In this document: positions 17,860-26,026 of the stretch, one piece after another | How positions within the stretch are numbered: the stretch's first letter is position 1 | How the letters are laid out: each line of letters begins with the position of its first letter | NCBI RefSeq assembly: GCF_003583365.1 | Contig: NZ_QXED01000017.1 | Location: 1-64,000, forward strand | From: Fibrisoma montanum | GTDB taxonomy: Bacteria; Bacteroidota; Bacteroidia; Cytophagales; Spirosomataceae | Length of the DNA stretch: 64,000 nucleotides | Direction of reading: 5' to 3' | Position numbers and translations under genes: made by a program | The notes under the pieces: generated by a model | The model's input: the letters and a program-made list of their open reading frames with translations, nothing else | Database searches by the model: none | Told to the model about the DNA's origin: nothing

Positions 17860-17959
17860 TGTCAATGAGCCAAAGAGTGAATGAGTGAATGAGTGAATCA
17901 ATGCCTGCGATCTACTCACTGCCCGGCGGCCCGGTCTTTCGCCCTTTCACTCATTGACA
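17860..17959. repeat. Inverted repeat with GTGAATGA tandem copies around the xth 3' end
   Basis: TGTCAATGAG (17860-17869) is mirrored by CTCATTGACA (17950-17959). Next to the left arm is a short tandem series of GTGAATGA units (about 17875-17898). The right arm lies inside the last codons of the exonuclease III gene, so the end of that protein (about its last 15 residues) may have been supplied by this repeat. Confidence 0.55.
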
Positions 17960-18707
17960 AATGCACCGGGCAATGATCGGCATGTACCGCATCGGGCAAT
18001 TGCCGACAGTCTTCCACTTGGTCGCGGAGATTGTCGGTGACGGAAACATAATCGATACGCCAGCCTTTATTATTCGTGCGGGCACCGGCGCGGTAGCTCC
18101 ACCAACTGTAGGCCACCTCGCCGGGGTGTTTGAACCGATACGCATCGGTCATGCCGCTGCCGAACCATTTGTCCATCCAGGCCCGCTCCTCGGGCAGAAA
18201 ACCGGTTGTGTTCTTGTTACGAACCGGGTCGTGGATGTCGATGGCCTTGTGAGCGATGTTATAATCGCCGACCACGATAAGCTTCGGCCGCTCCTCGCGC
18301 AGCCGCTGTATGTAGTCGTAAAAATCATCCAGGAACTGCATTTTCACGCCCTGCCGTACGTCGCCGGTTGTGCCGGAAGGAAAGTAGCAGTTGAGGAGCG
18401 TGAGGTCGCCAAAATCGGTGCGCAGGATACGGCCCTCGCAGTCGTAGGCCGGTATGCCACAACCGGGCATCACGTTGTCAGGGGCGATTCTGGAAAACGT
18501 AGCGACGCCGGAGTAGCCTTTCTTTTCGGCTGCGTGCCAATGGTAGCGGTAACCGAGTGCGTCAAACACGGACAGATCCACGACATCGGCGGTCGCTTTT
18601 ACTTCCTGAAAGCAGAGGATGTCGAAATTGTGTTGCGTCAACCAGTCGGCAAGGCCGTTGCGGAGAGCCGCCCGGATGCCGTTGATGTTGTAGGAAATGA
18701 GTTGCAT
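17916..18707 (-). CDS. xth: Exodeoxyribonuclease III
   Basis: A 263-aa AP endonuclease/3'-exonuclease for base excision repair. The motifs NINGIRAA, CFQEVKA (metal-binding Glu), GYSGVA, VVGDYNIAH and the C-terminal RIDYV and HADHCPV (catalytic Asp-His) are all present, in the order expected of ExoIII. The frame is open 22 codons further upstream, but MQLISYNINGIRAA at 18707 is the normal N-terminus. The start lies five bases from the stop of the upstream nucleotidyltransferase pseudogene, so it may share its transcript. The C-terminal tail overlaps an inverted repeat. Confidence 0.93.
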   Translation of the reverse strand: MQLISYNINGIRAALRNGLADWLTQHNFDILCFQEVKATADVVDLSVFDALGYRYHWHAAEKKGYSGVATFSRIAPDNVMPGCGIPAYDCEGRILRTDFGDLTLLNCYFPSGTTGDVRQGVKMQFLDDFYDYIQRLREERPKLIVVGDYNIAHKAIDIHDPVRNKNTTGFLPEERAWMDKWFGSGMTDAYRFKHPGEVAYSWWSYRAGARTNNKGWRIDYVSVTDNLRDQVEDCRQLPDAVHADHCPVHLSMSERAKDRAAGQ

Positions 18708-18711
18708 AGGT

Positions 18712-19206
18712 TTATTTACTATGCTTGTTAGATTCTTCGTTAAGCTTCCGCTGCTCTTCCAGCAAATCGTCAATCATCAGCACGTCGCTTAGGTCCTTTG
18801 GTCTGCGTGCTAACACTTTCAGTTCTCGTAAATCATTAATGTGTAGAAAATATATCTTATGCCCCCGCGTAGTCGTAAACAGTCGTGCCCTTTTACGGCA
18901 AGTATCATAATCAAATTTTTGATGGGCACTGGTCATCACATCAAGCGGTACGTCGTGAATCCTGACAAACTGCACTTGAGTGAAATCAGCCTCCCGCATG
19001 GCCGACACATCTTCCTCGTCATACCCAAAATCAAGCAGTGCTTTATCTCGGTTTGTATTATCAGGCCTTTACCAGACATCGGCGTCTTGCGTGAAGCGTA
19101 CTATTCCATTTAACACGAGAGCTAATCCACCAGTCAAGATATACTCCAGCTCATATCGATCAGCAACTTCAACAAAGTCAAGGAATTCGCTGCCCTCTAC
19201 GTCCAT
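18712..19206 (-). pseudogene. Nucleotidyltransferase gene interrupted by an in-frame stop
   Basis: Read through codon 46, this is a continuous frame of about 164 codons with a nucleotidyltransferase-fold signature: GGLALVLNG, then RFTQDAD (residues 26-43), the hGG...DxD pattern. Codon 46, directly after DADVW, is TAA (19069-19071). The frame then continues RPDNTNRDKALLDFGYDEEDV to a normal end (...NEESNKHSK). In relatives the motif is followed by W-(L/I)-x-P, so a TTA or similar Leu codon probably became TAA. A GTG at 19008 could restart the C-terminal part, but that lacks the active site. The gene overlaps its small upstream partner by 10 bases. Confidence 0.75.
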
Positions 19207-19394
19207 GCTGTTTTACTGATTGTGATTTGTTTTCGCAATTTTTCGGGTGGCGTTGTCAACCCATAATACAATCTCCTAAGTTTAATAAAGGCATTCCAGC
19301 ACTCTTCAGGAGTCATTCTGGCATTTTCCCGAATGATCTCCTTGTTCAGATCGACAACATTGTCATAAAACGATATGCGTTTTTTGACTTTCAT
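19197..19394 (-). CDS. Small partner protein of a nucleotidyltransferase
   Basis: A 65-aa basic, helical protein (MKVKKRISFYDNVVDLNKEI ... YYGLTTPPEKLRKQI). Its 3' end overlaps the start of the nucleotidyltransferase reading frame by 10 bases, which indicates translational coupling. Such small-protein plus nucleotidyltransferase pairs occur widely in Bacteroidota and look like toxin-antitoxin or regulatory pairs, though their roles are not known. With its partner broken, this gene may now be without function. The locus is more AT-rich than its neighbours. Confidence 0.6.
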   Translation of the reverse strand: MKVKKRISFYDNVVDLNKEIIRENARMTPEECWNAFIKLRRLYYGLTTPPEKLRKQITISKTAWT

Positions 19395-19405
19395 AAATTA
19401 GTAGC

Positions 19406-19441
19406 TTAAAAACAGAGGACGCGATTGGCTTGCGTCCTCTG
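19406..19441 (-). terminator. Terminator of the nucleoside transporter gene
   Basis: CAGAGGACGC (19413-19422) pairs with GCGTCCTCTG (19432-19441). On the minus strand the stem is followed by TTTTT. It lies about 33 bases after the stop of the transporter gene. Confidence 0.8.
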
Positions 19442-19473
19442 CGTTTCCTTTGCGAACTCTGCGTTTAAGACAA

Positions 19474-20694
19474 TTACAGCGGCCCCGTTACCAGTTCGCC
19501 TTCGTTGGGAACGATCTTTTTCCGATCAGTAAACATCAGGGCAAATACCACCAGCACCACGGCCGCAATCCCCGCCGGAACGAGCCAGACCGAGGTCCAG
19601 TCTTTCGTACCATCGGGGCGGGTATACATATCCAGCACAATCCCCGACAGCTTCGAGCCGATGCCCATACCCAGCCCGTAGGTGGCCAGCGTAATGAGCC
19701 CCTGCGCCGACGATTTGATTTTGGCCCCGGCTTTGTTGTCGGTATAAATCTGGCCCGTCACGAAAAAGAAGTCGTAGCAGACGCCGTGCAGCACAATGGC
19801 AATGTACAGCATCCACTCCGTCGATACGGTGCCATAGCCGAAGCAGATGAACCGCACAATCCACGCAACCAGGCCGACAATCAGCATTTTCTTCACGCCC
19901 AGGCGGGTGTAGGCCAACGGAATCAGCAGCATGAAAACCACTTCCGACGCCTGCCCCAGCGACATTTTGTTCTCTACGTTCTGCATTCCGCCATCCGTCA
20001 GCGAGGGGTTTGCCATGGCGTAGTAGAACGACAGGGGAATACAGATCAGCACCGACGACAGGAAGAAAATAGCGAACGAGCGGTCTTTGAACAGCTTGAA
20101 TGCATCCAGCCCGATGATCTGCGCAAACGATGCACTGCCGGTCTGCCTCGGTGGGGTATTGGGCAGCAGAAACGAGAAAATACCAAACACAACCGCCGTA
20201 TACATCGACAACTGGAAGATAGTCACCTTGTCGCCGAAGCCGTAGAAACCCACGATGTTCGTCACCACGATCCAGGCGATGGTACCCAGCACCCGGATAC
20301 CCGGAAACTCCTTCTCGGGGCTGGTCATCTGCTGCATGGCAATGGACGTAGTCAGGGCCAGCGTCGGTGCAAAAGTGAGGCAGTAGGTCAGAATCAGCCA
20401 GAAAAATTGGTCGGGGTTCTGCTCCTGAATCAGGAAGTACAGCACGACGGCCCCGGCTAAGTTCAGGACGCCGAGCACTTTCTGGGCGGCAAAGTAGCGG
20501 TCGGCGATCATACCGACAAAAAACGGAGCGACGATCATAGCGAGCGAAAACGCGGTGTACGCATTGCCAACCTGATCGCCCGACGCGTTGAGCTGCGTCA
20601 GCAAATATTTACTCATCTGGCCGTACCAGGCTCCCCACATGAAGAATTGCAGAAACATCATGGCGGAGAGTTGAAAACGGGTCGAAACGGTCAT
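19474..20694 (-). CDS. Nucleoside:H+ symporter-type MFS transporter
   Basis: A 406-aa inner-membrane protein with about 12 hydrophobic segments. The start MTVSTRFQLSAMMFLQFFMWGAWYGQMSKYL and the GMIADRYFAAQKVLG loop are characteristic of the NupG/XapB nucleoside:proton symporter family. The frame is open 46 codons further upstream, but MTVSTRF at 20694 is the family start. It sits as a single-gene unit between a candidate promoter and a clear terminator. The exact nucleoside substrate is not determined by sequence. Confidence 0.88.
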   Translation of the reverse strand: MTVSTRFQLSAMMFLQFFMWGAWYGQMSKYLLTQLNASGDQVGNAYTAFSLAMIVAPFFVGMIADRYFAAQKVLGVLNLAGAVVLYFLIQEQNPDQFFWLILTYCLTFAPTLALTTSIAMQQMTSPEKEFPGIRVLGTIAWIVVTNIVGFYGFGDKVTIFQLSMYTAVVFGIFSFLLPNTPPRQTGSASFAQIIGLDAFKLFKDRSFAIFFLSSVLICIPLSFYYAMANPSLTDGGMQNVENKMSLGQASEVVFMLLIPLAYTRLGVKKMLIVGLVAWIVRFICFGYGTVSTEWMLYIAIVLHGVCYDFFFVTGQIYTDNKAGAKIKSSAQGLITLATYGLGMGIGSKLSGIVLDMYTRPDGTKDWTSVWLVPAGIAAVVLVVFALMFTDRKKIVPNEGELVTGPL

Positions 20695-20722
20695 TGTGGG
20701 TTCGGTTAATTGTTTGAACGGA

Positions 20723-20753
20723 TGAAGATAGACAACCGGCGCTGAAGTGACAA
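20723..20753 (-). promoter_or_regulatory. Candidate promoter of the nucleoside transporter gene
   Basis: On the minus strand a TTG (complement of 20751-20753) is followed after 20 bases by TATCTTCA (complement of 20723-20730), close to the Bacteroidota pattern with two mismatches in the -7 box. It lies about 30 bases upstream of the start codon. Confidence 0.45.
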
Positions 20754-20813
20754 GTGGCAGCCCGCAAAGTTGCCGGTTACGAAATTGATGGTGACAAACA
20801 CAACGAATGTTCC

Positions 20814-20821
20814 TACGTTTG
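20814..20821 (+). promoter_or_regulatory. -7 element of the secreted-protein gene at 20848
   Basis: TACGTTTG is a perfect match to TAnnTTTG, 26 bases before the start codon at 20848. A TTG at 20785-20787 is spaced 26 bases away, longer than usual. Confidence 0.5.
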
Positions 20822-20847
20822 TTATTTCTCAATACACCATCGTATCT

Positions 20848-21999
20848 ATGCTTTTTTTTACCTGTTCACGTAAGGCGCTGTCCGCTCTGACTGCGCTTCT
20901 TTTATTCACTACGGTTGGTTTCGGCCAGAAAGTTGACCTCGACCGTTTCTATTTCGAAGTCAGTTACCTGAGCCTGCCCCGGGAGTTTGTCGAGCCGGAT
21001 CAGCGTTCCTACGGCGTTCGCGTCGAAACGGCCGCCACTGTCGGGTCGGCCTATCCCGAAGCCGAGATCTACGAAAAAATTCGCCTGTTCGGGTACCAGA
21101 AAACCGAATCGAACCCGACGGTGGGCGTTCAGGTACGGTTTGATAACGTTCGGTTCGAGAAAACCGAGATGCGCTCCCGGACGGTCGAGAATAAAGACCG
21201 GGAAGGCAAGGTAACCAGCCGGACAACGTACTACACCCTCACGGCAACGTACAGCGCCGGTGGCGTGTACCGGATCTACGGCCCCCGCGCCGATGCGCCC
21301 GCCAGGAAGCGCACCGAAGAGCCGGTCAAAGATGCAAAGCCCAACCGGTTTTTGCAGGCCGTAACGGTCTCTACCGAGTCAACTCCCGCCAGTCAGCCGC
21401 TGGCATCGAGCGGACTGTTTCCCAGTCAGATTACGTACAGCACCAAAGAGTTCACCTCGGCCGTTGACGCATCACGCTATTTTGAACAGAACCAGGCCTC
21501 GATCAAAACCGAGCTGATCAACAAGTACGTAAACGATGCCATTCAGGACGTGAACGGCAGCCTGAACGGCTGGTATGGCTACGTACCGGTGCAGAGCCGG
21601 GAACACCTCTGGATTCTGGATTCGAAGAAACACCCCGAATACGAGGTGCAGCAAGAAGCTATCAAAGCCGTTAAAGACCTGATGAAGACGATGTCGGCCA
21701 CCCAGCCGGTCGCATTGCTTACGGAGAACCTACAGCCGGTGATGGCGTATTTTCAGGCGCTGAAAACCAAATACGCCGGGGATGACAAGCAGGAGCGGAA
21801 AATGCGGTATTCGGCTTACTACAACCTGGCCAAGCTGTACTACTTCCTCGATCAGCCCGACAAAGCCATTGAAGAAGCCAACGGTCTTATCAAAAACGAC
21901 TACGATCCCTCCGACGGCAAGAAATACGCCGAACTGGCCGAGGACCTGAAAAAAGAGCTGGCCAGACACCGGCTGGAATCCCGCCACATGCCACTGTAA
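20848..21999 (+). CDS. Secreted protein of unknown function with helical C-terminus
   Basis: A 383-aa protein with a signal peptide (MLFFTCSRKALSALTALLLFTTVGFGQ). The N-terminal two thirds are rich in beta-strands with many charged residues. The C-terminal third (about 290-380: AYYNLAKLYYFLDQPDKAIEEANGL) is helical and TPR-like. The start at 20848 gives a good signal peptide and lies 26 bases after a perfect -7 box. An upstream in-frame start would put 26 unlikely residues in front. No family was recognised. It is probably periplasmic. Confidence 0.65.
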   Translation: MLFFTCSRKALSALTALLLFTTVGFGQKVDLDRFYFEVSYLSLPREFVEPDQRSYGVRVETAATVGSAYPEAEIYEKIRLFGYQKTESNPTVGVQVRFDNVRFEKTEMRSRTVENKDREGKVTSRTTYYTLTATYSAGGVYRIYGPRADAPARKRTEEPVKDAKPNRFLQAVTVSTESTPASQPLASSGLFPSQITYSTKEFTSAVDASRYFEQNQASIKTELINKYVNDAIQDVNGSLNGWYGYVPVQSREHLWILDSKKHPEYEVQQEAIKAVKDLMKTMSATQPVALLTENLQPVMAYFQALKTKYAGDDKQERKMRYSAYYNLAKLYYFLDQPDKAIEEANGLIKNDYDPSDGKKYAELAEDLKKELARHRLESRHMPL

Positions 22000-22092
22000 C
22001 CTACAGTTCAGACCCGGCAGCGCCCGCCCGTGATTTTCGCTTGTCGCGGCAGAAACTGAGTACCGGATGCCGTTCTTTTTTCGTTAAATAGG

Positions 22093-22100
22093 TATCTTTG
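22093..22100 (+). promoter_or_regulatory. -7 element for the gene at 22124
   Basis: TATCTTTG is a perfect TAnnTTTG match, 23 bases before the start codon. No TTG is visible at the proper -33 distance. Confidence 0.5.
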
Positions 22101-22123
22101 ATTCTGCTTACAATCAACTATTC

Positions 22124-22843
22124 ATGAAAAAACAACTGATTGCTTTGTTTGCCTTTGTGGCGATTCCAGCGGCTACGTTTGCTCAGACAGCCGACGACGT
22201 GCTCACCAAGCACATTGCCGCACTGGGCGGACAGGACAAAATCAACGCGGTGAAAACAGCTCAGTACGAGCAGACTATGTCGGTGATGGGTCAGGAGCTG
22301 ACCGCCAAAACCGCTGTGGTAGTCGGTAAATCGTCGCGGAGCGATCTGTCGATCATGGGCCAGCAGATTACCAACGTAGTCGACGGCGACAAAGGCTGGG
22401 CCGTGAACCCGATGATGGGCGGCACCACCCCGAAGGAAATGACCCCGGAGGAAGTGAAGTTGTCGAAAGCCAACAGCCAGATTCTTGGTACGCAACTGGC
22501 TTACCTCAAACAGAACAAGTATCCGTACGAACTGGTCGGCAAGGAAAAGCGCAACGACAAGGATGTCTTCAACATCAAGGTATCGCAGCCCGAAGGGACC
22601 TACAACTACTACATCGACGCCAACACCTACCAGTTGCTCGGCTCAAAAGCCCTGATCAATGCGCAGGGGCAGCAGGCCGAAGCCATCGCTACGTATTCGG
22701 ACTTCAAGCAGGTCGACGGCCTGACGGTGCCGTTCACGGCTGAAATATCGAGCGCGAATCTGCCGGCTCCCGTCGTTGCCAAAATGACGAAGCTGACCCT
22801 GAACGCGCCCATCGATCCGGCAATCTTCGCGTTGCCGAAGTAA
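22124..22843 (+). CDS. LolA-fold outer-membrane lipoprotein-sorting-like protein
   Basis: A 239-aa protein with a signal peptide (1-20, ...ATFAQ). The mature part begins TADDVLTKHIAALGGQDKINAVKTAQYEQTM, the usual start of Bacteroidota proteins annotated as outer-membrane lipoprotein-sorting-like, with a LolA/LppX half-barrel fold expected. It has further repeated strands (GTYNYYIDANTYQLLGSKA, YSDFKQVDGLTVPFTAEI). It is probably periplasmic and binds a lipid or lipoprotein, but a true Lol role is not shown. A strong terminator follows, so it is a single-gene unit. Confidence 0.75.
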   Translation: MKKQLIALFAFVAIPAATFAQTADDVLTKHIAALGGQDKINAVKTAQYEQTMSVMGQELTAKTAVVVGKSSRSDLSIMGQQITNVVDGDKGWAVNPMMGGTTPKEMTPEEVKLSKANSQILGTQLAYLKQNKYPYELVGKEKRNDKDVFNIKVSQPEGTYNYYIDANTYQLLGSKALINAQGQQAEAIATYSDFKQVDGLTVPFTAEISSANLPAPVVAKMTKLTLNAPIDPAIFALPK

Positions 22844-22890
22844 GCCGCAGCGGTACTCCATGCCCGCGGGCTACGAACCCGACACCGTAT

Positions 22891-22930
22891 GCAAAAAGGC
22901 CGGTTCCTGCGCAGGAACCGGCCTTTTTGC
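22891..22930. terminator. Bidirectional rho-independent terminator
   Basis: A perfect 40-bp palindrome: GCAAAAAGGCCGGTTCCTGC followed at once by its complement. It has an A-tract on the left and a T-tract on the right. It ends the 22124 gene and would also work for the other strand. Confidence 0.92.
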
Positions 22931-23000
22931 GTATCCGGCTACATCTACTCGCTTATTTTCAGTATCTTCCTACCCTCGTTAACCTGAACAACCTGTATTC

Positions 23001-25196
23001 ATGCAACACCATTCCTTACGTATCACCCGCTTCGGGATCCTGGCGCTCAGCCTCAGTATGAGCGCAGCACAGGCACAAACCCTGACTGGCTTCTCCCCGG
23101 CCCGCCAGGAAACCCAGCGCAAACTGGAGGCCGAGTTCAAGCAGCACCAGTCGTCCGCAGCGTTTAAGAACCACCTGGAATCGCTCAGCAGCGTGCCGCA
23201 CGTAGCCGGCTCGCCCGAGAACGAGCGGGTTCGGGACTACATCGCCGAAACCATGCGGAAGGCCGGCTGGCAGGTCGACATTTACCCGCACGACATTTAC
23301 CTCCCCAAAGGCCCCGGTGAGATTGCCGTAGAACTGGTCGAACCGGTTCGCCAGCCGCTGAACATCCGGGAGTACGTGTTCGGCGAGGACAAATACAGCA
23401 AAGATCCGCGTATAATGCCCGGCTGGAACGCTTATTCCGGCTCCGGCGACGTAACGGCGGAGGTCGTCTACGCCAATTACGGTACCAAAGAAGATTTCGA
23501 GCGGTTGAAAGCGATGGGCATTTCGGTGCAGGGTAAGATCGTGATGGCGCGCTACGGAGCCAATTTCCGGGGCTACAAAGCCCAGCACGCCCAGGCCGCC
23601 GGTGCCGCAGGCGTTATCATCTACACCGACCCGGCCGACAGCGGCTACATGAAAGGGCTTACCTTTCCGGAAGGCCCACAGCCCAGCGAAAGCATCATCC
23701 AGCGCGGCTCCCTGCTGACGGTACCCTACACCGGCGACCCGCTGACGCCGTTCGAGCCGGCCCTGCCGATGGATGGGAAAACCAAAATCAAACGACTCGA
23801 CCCGAAGGACGTAGCGCTGCACAAAATTCCGGTGACGCCCCTGCCCTATGGTTCAGCCGTTGAAATCCTGAAACGTATGACCGGTACCAAAGCCGTACCG
23901 GCTGGCTGGCAGGGTGGGCTGCCGTTTACGTACCGGCTGGAAGGTGGCTCAAGCCTGAAAGTGCGCTTAAAGGTGCAGCAGGAGAAAGCCATCACGCGGG
24001 TGTATGAAGTGGTCGGTACGCTGACCGGCTCCGAGTTTCCGGACGAGTGGATCATTGCCGGCTGCCACTACGATGCCTGGTCGTATGGCGCAACCGACCC
24101 CAACAGCGGCACAGCCATGTTGCTGAGCCTGACGGAATCGCTCGGCAAGCTGGCCAAAGCCGGACAACGGCCCCGCCGGACCATTAAAGTAGCGCACTGG
24201 GATGCCGAAGAGTTTGGCGTCATCGGCTCAGCGGAGTGGTCGGAGCAGTTCCGCGACGAACTGACGCAGAAAGCCGTCGCCTACATGAACTACGATGCGG
24301 CCGTATCAGGCCGGATTTTTGGGGCCAGCGCGTCGCCTTCGATGAAGAAACTTCTAATCGAAGCGACGCAGGCCATTCAGTATCCCGACTCCAACAAGAC
24401 CGTTTACCAGCACTGGCTGGCTCAGAGCGCGGGCAAACCCGGCTCAACCCGCGTTACGGGCTCGTCGGCACCGGCCGTGGGCGACAACGAACCGGTTATC
24501 GGTAATCTGGGTGGCGGCTCCGACCACATCGGGCCGTACATGCACGTCGGGATTCCATCGCTCAACGCCGGAACGGGTGGTCCAACCCTGTATCATTCGG
24601 CCAATGACGACCTGTTTTTCTACAATAAATTTGCCGATCCGACTTACAAAATGGGGCCGATGGTCGAACAGGTGGTTGGCACGATGTCGCTGCGCCTGGC
24701 CAACGCCGACCTGCTGCCCTACGACCTCGCCCGCTACCCGACTGATCTGGTAACGCACCTGAAAGCCGCCGAAAAAGCAATCAAAGCCTACGCCCCGACG
24801 TATTCCATCGAACCGCTGCTGGCAGCCGTAGCTGAGTTGAAAAAGAACGCCGATGCCTGTGAAAATGCCCGGCAGACGTACCTGCAAAGCGGCCGGACCG
24901 ACAAACTGGCCGACCTGAATAAAGGGCTGCGGCAACTGGAGCAATCGTTCATCGATCCAAAGGGCATGGCGTTTGGTGCGTGGTACCGGTCGCTCTACGC
25001 ATCCTCGGACCCGTACAGCGGGTATGCGTCGTGGATGCTGCCGGGACTCCTGTATGAAGCGTCGCTGAAATCGACGGCCAACCTCCCCGACCTCGAAGCG
25101 CGGTACAAAAAAGCCATCAATACGTTAAGTGAACGGTTGCAGGCACTAAGTCAGGGTATGGGCGCTCCGGCGATGCTCGGCGGGGGTAGTCGGTAG
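23001..25196 (+). CDS. M28 family peptidase, glutamate carboxypeptidase II-like
   Basis: A 731-aa exported zinc peptidase. A signal peptide ends near residue 26 (AAQAQ). A PA (protease-associated) domain lies at about 150-270 (VQGKIVMARYGANFRGYKAQHAQAAGAAGVIIY). The M28 catalytic domain is at about 330-590, with metal ligands in GCHYDAW, DPNSG, DAEEFG, YDAAVSG and the late His (LYHSANDD). A C-terminal transferrin-receptor-like dimerisation domain is at about 610-720. This order matches glutamate carboxypeptidase II/PSMA. It should release C-terminal acidic residues from peptides in the periplasm or outside. It stands alone. Confidence 0.9.
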   Translation: MQHHSLRITRFGILALSLSMSAAQAQTLTGFSPARQETQRKLEAEFKQHQSSAAFKNHLESLSSVPHVAGSPENERVRDYIAETMRKAGWQVDIYPHDIYLPKGPGEIAVELVEPVRQPLNIREYVFGEDKYSKDPRIMPGWNAYSGSGDVTAEVVYANYGTKEDFERLKAMGISVQGKIVMARYGANFRGYKAQHAQAAGAAGVIIYTDPADSGYMKGLTFPEGPQPSESIIQRGSLLTVPYTGDPLTPFEPALPMDGKTKIKRLDPKDVALHKIPVTPLPYGSAVEILKRMTGTKAVPAGWQGGLPFTYRLEGGSSLKVRLKVQQEKAITRVYEVVGTLTGSEFPDEWIIAGCHYDAWSYGATDPNSGTAMLLSLTESLGKLAKAGQRPRRTIKVAHWDAEEFGVIGSAEWSEQFRDELTQKAVAYMNYDAAVSGRIFGASASPSMKKLLIEATQAIQYPDSNKTVYQHWLAQSAGKPGSTRVTGSSAPAVGDNEPVIGNLGGGSDHIGPYMHVGIPSLNAGTGGPTLYHSANDDLFFYNKFADPTYKMGPMVEQVVGTMSLRLANADLLPYDLARYPTDLVTHLKAAEKAIKAYAPTYSIEPLLAAVAELKKNADACENARQTYLQSGRTDKLADLNKGLRQLEQSFIDPKGMAFGAWYRSLYASSDPYSGYASWMLPGLLYEASLKSTANLPDLEARYKKAINTLSERLQALSQGMGAPAMLGGGSR

Positions 25197-25378
25197 TCAG
25201 TTGTTATCAGCTTGCTTTTGCAGAATTTTGAATCTGTTTTCTACAAAACTTACTACAGGATATACCTCAAACGCATAGCCATCAGTATCGACAAAGTCTG
25301 CTTCAGCAAAGCTTTGACTGCGTACATTCCCCGAAATGGATGTACGCAGTCAAAGAAACTCGTATCAATCGCTTATGA
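25197..25378. other. AT-rich leader of the Crp/Fnr-type gene
   Basis: No gene of its own. AT content rises sharply compared with the previous gene. It contains the perfect inverted repeat listed at 25312-25355. The ATG at 25375 opens only a three-codon frame (ATG AAT GGA TAA) overlapping the real start. Confidence 0.4.
25312..25355 (+). promoter_or_regulatory. Perfect inverted repeat upstream of the Crp/Fnr-type gene
   Basis: CTTTGACTGCGTACAT (25312-25327) is mirrored exactly at 25340-25355, with a 12-base loop. No T-tract follows on either side. It ends 23 bases before the regulator's start codon, so it could be an operator, an RNA hairpin in the leader, or a dispersed repeat. Confidence 0.6.
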
Positions 25379-25960
25379 ATGGATAACCCAACTGACTTAT
25401 TGCTGTACTTCCGCCAGTTTTACGATATTAAGGCTGATGAATTTGACAAACTGAAAGCCTGCTTACGCCCTAAAGTTTATAATAAAGGCGATTGTATTGT
25501 TTGTCCGGGAGACATTCAGCACGAATTGTTTTTTGTACGAAAGGGCATACAAATGTCCTACGCCATTATCGGCGACAAGCAGCACATCATTGCCTTCACT
25601 CACTCGCCGAATCTGTCAGCCATTCCCGACTCTTTTTCGTTTCAGAAGCCCTCAGAACACTACCTGCAATGTTTAACGGATAGTGAGTTTCTCGCCATCA
25701 CCTACCATGAACTGCTCCGTATCTTTGATCAGACGCCCGCGCTGGAAAGGCTGTTCCGCAAATTAACCGAGGCTACGCTGGCAGGTGTTATCCATCGGCA
25801 TCTTGAGCTGCATGCGTTGTCAATCGAAGAGCGGTTCAAAAGCTTTGCAGCCCGTAGTCCGCAACTGCTACTGACGATTCCTCACAAATACATTGCCTCT
25901 TATCTTCATATTGATCCGACTAATTTTAGCAAACTGTTCAACTCCGTGCGTCTGGATTAG
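25379..25960 (+). CDS. Crp/Fnr family transcriptional regulator
   Basis: A 193-aa protein with a cyclic-nucleotide-binding-like domain (about 10-130: VYNKGDCIVCPGDIQHELFFVRKGIQMSY) and a short C-terminal helix-turn-helix (HKYIASYLHIDPTNFSKLFNSV). This is the normal size and layout of Bacteroidota Crp/Fnr regulators. The ligand-binding pocket is degenerate, as is usual in this group, so cAMP binding is not expected. It lies 66 bases upstream of a hydrolase gene with the same AT-rich composition, which it probably regulates. Confidence 0.8.
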   Translation: MDNPTDLLLYFRQFYDIKADEFDKLKACLRPKVYNKGDCIVCPGDIQHELFFVRKGIQMSYAIIGDKQHIIAFTHSPNLSAIPDSFSFQKPSEHYLQCLTDSEFLAITYHELLRIFDQTPALERLFRKLTEATLAGVIHRHLELHALSIEERFKSFAARSPQLLLTIPHKYIASYLHIDPTNFSKLFNSVRLD

Positions 25961-26026
25961 CTTGGTTTACACCAACATTTGTTTGGGTTGGGTCAGCTTG
26001 TTTTGTCTTACCAATCATAACAGATC

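Noticed and set aside
25312-25355. The palindrome before the Crp/Fnr-type gene as a terminator of the M28 peptidase gene.
   Set aside because: No T-tract follows the stem on the plus strand, and it lies 115 bases beyond the stop codon.
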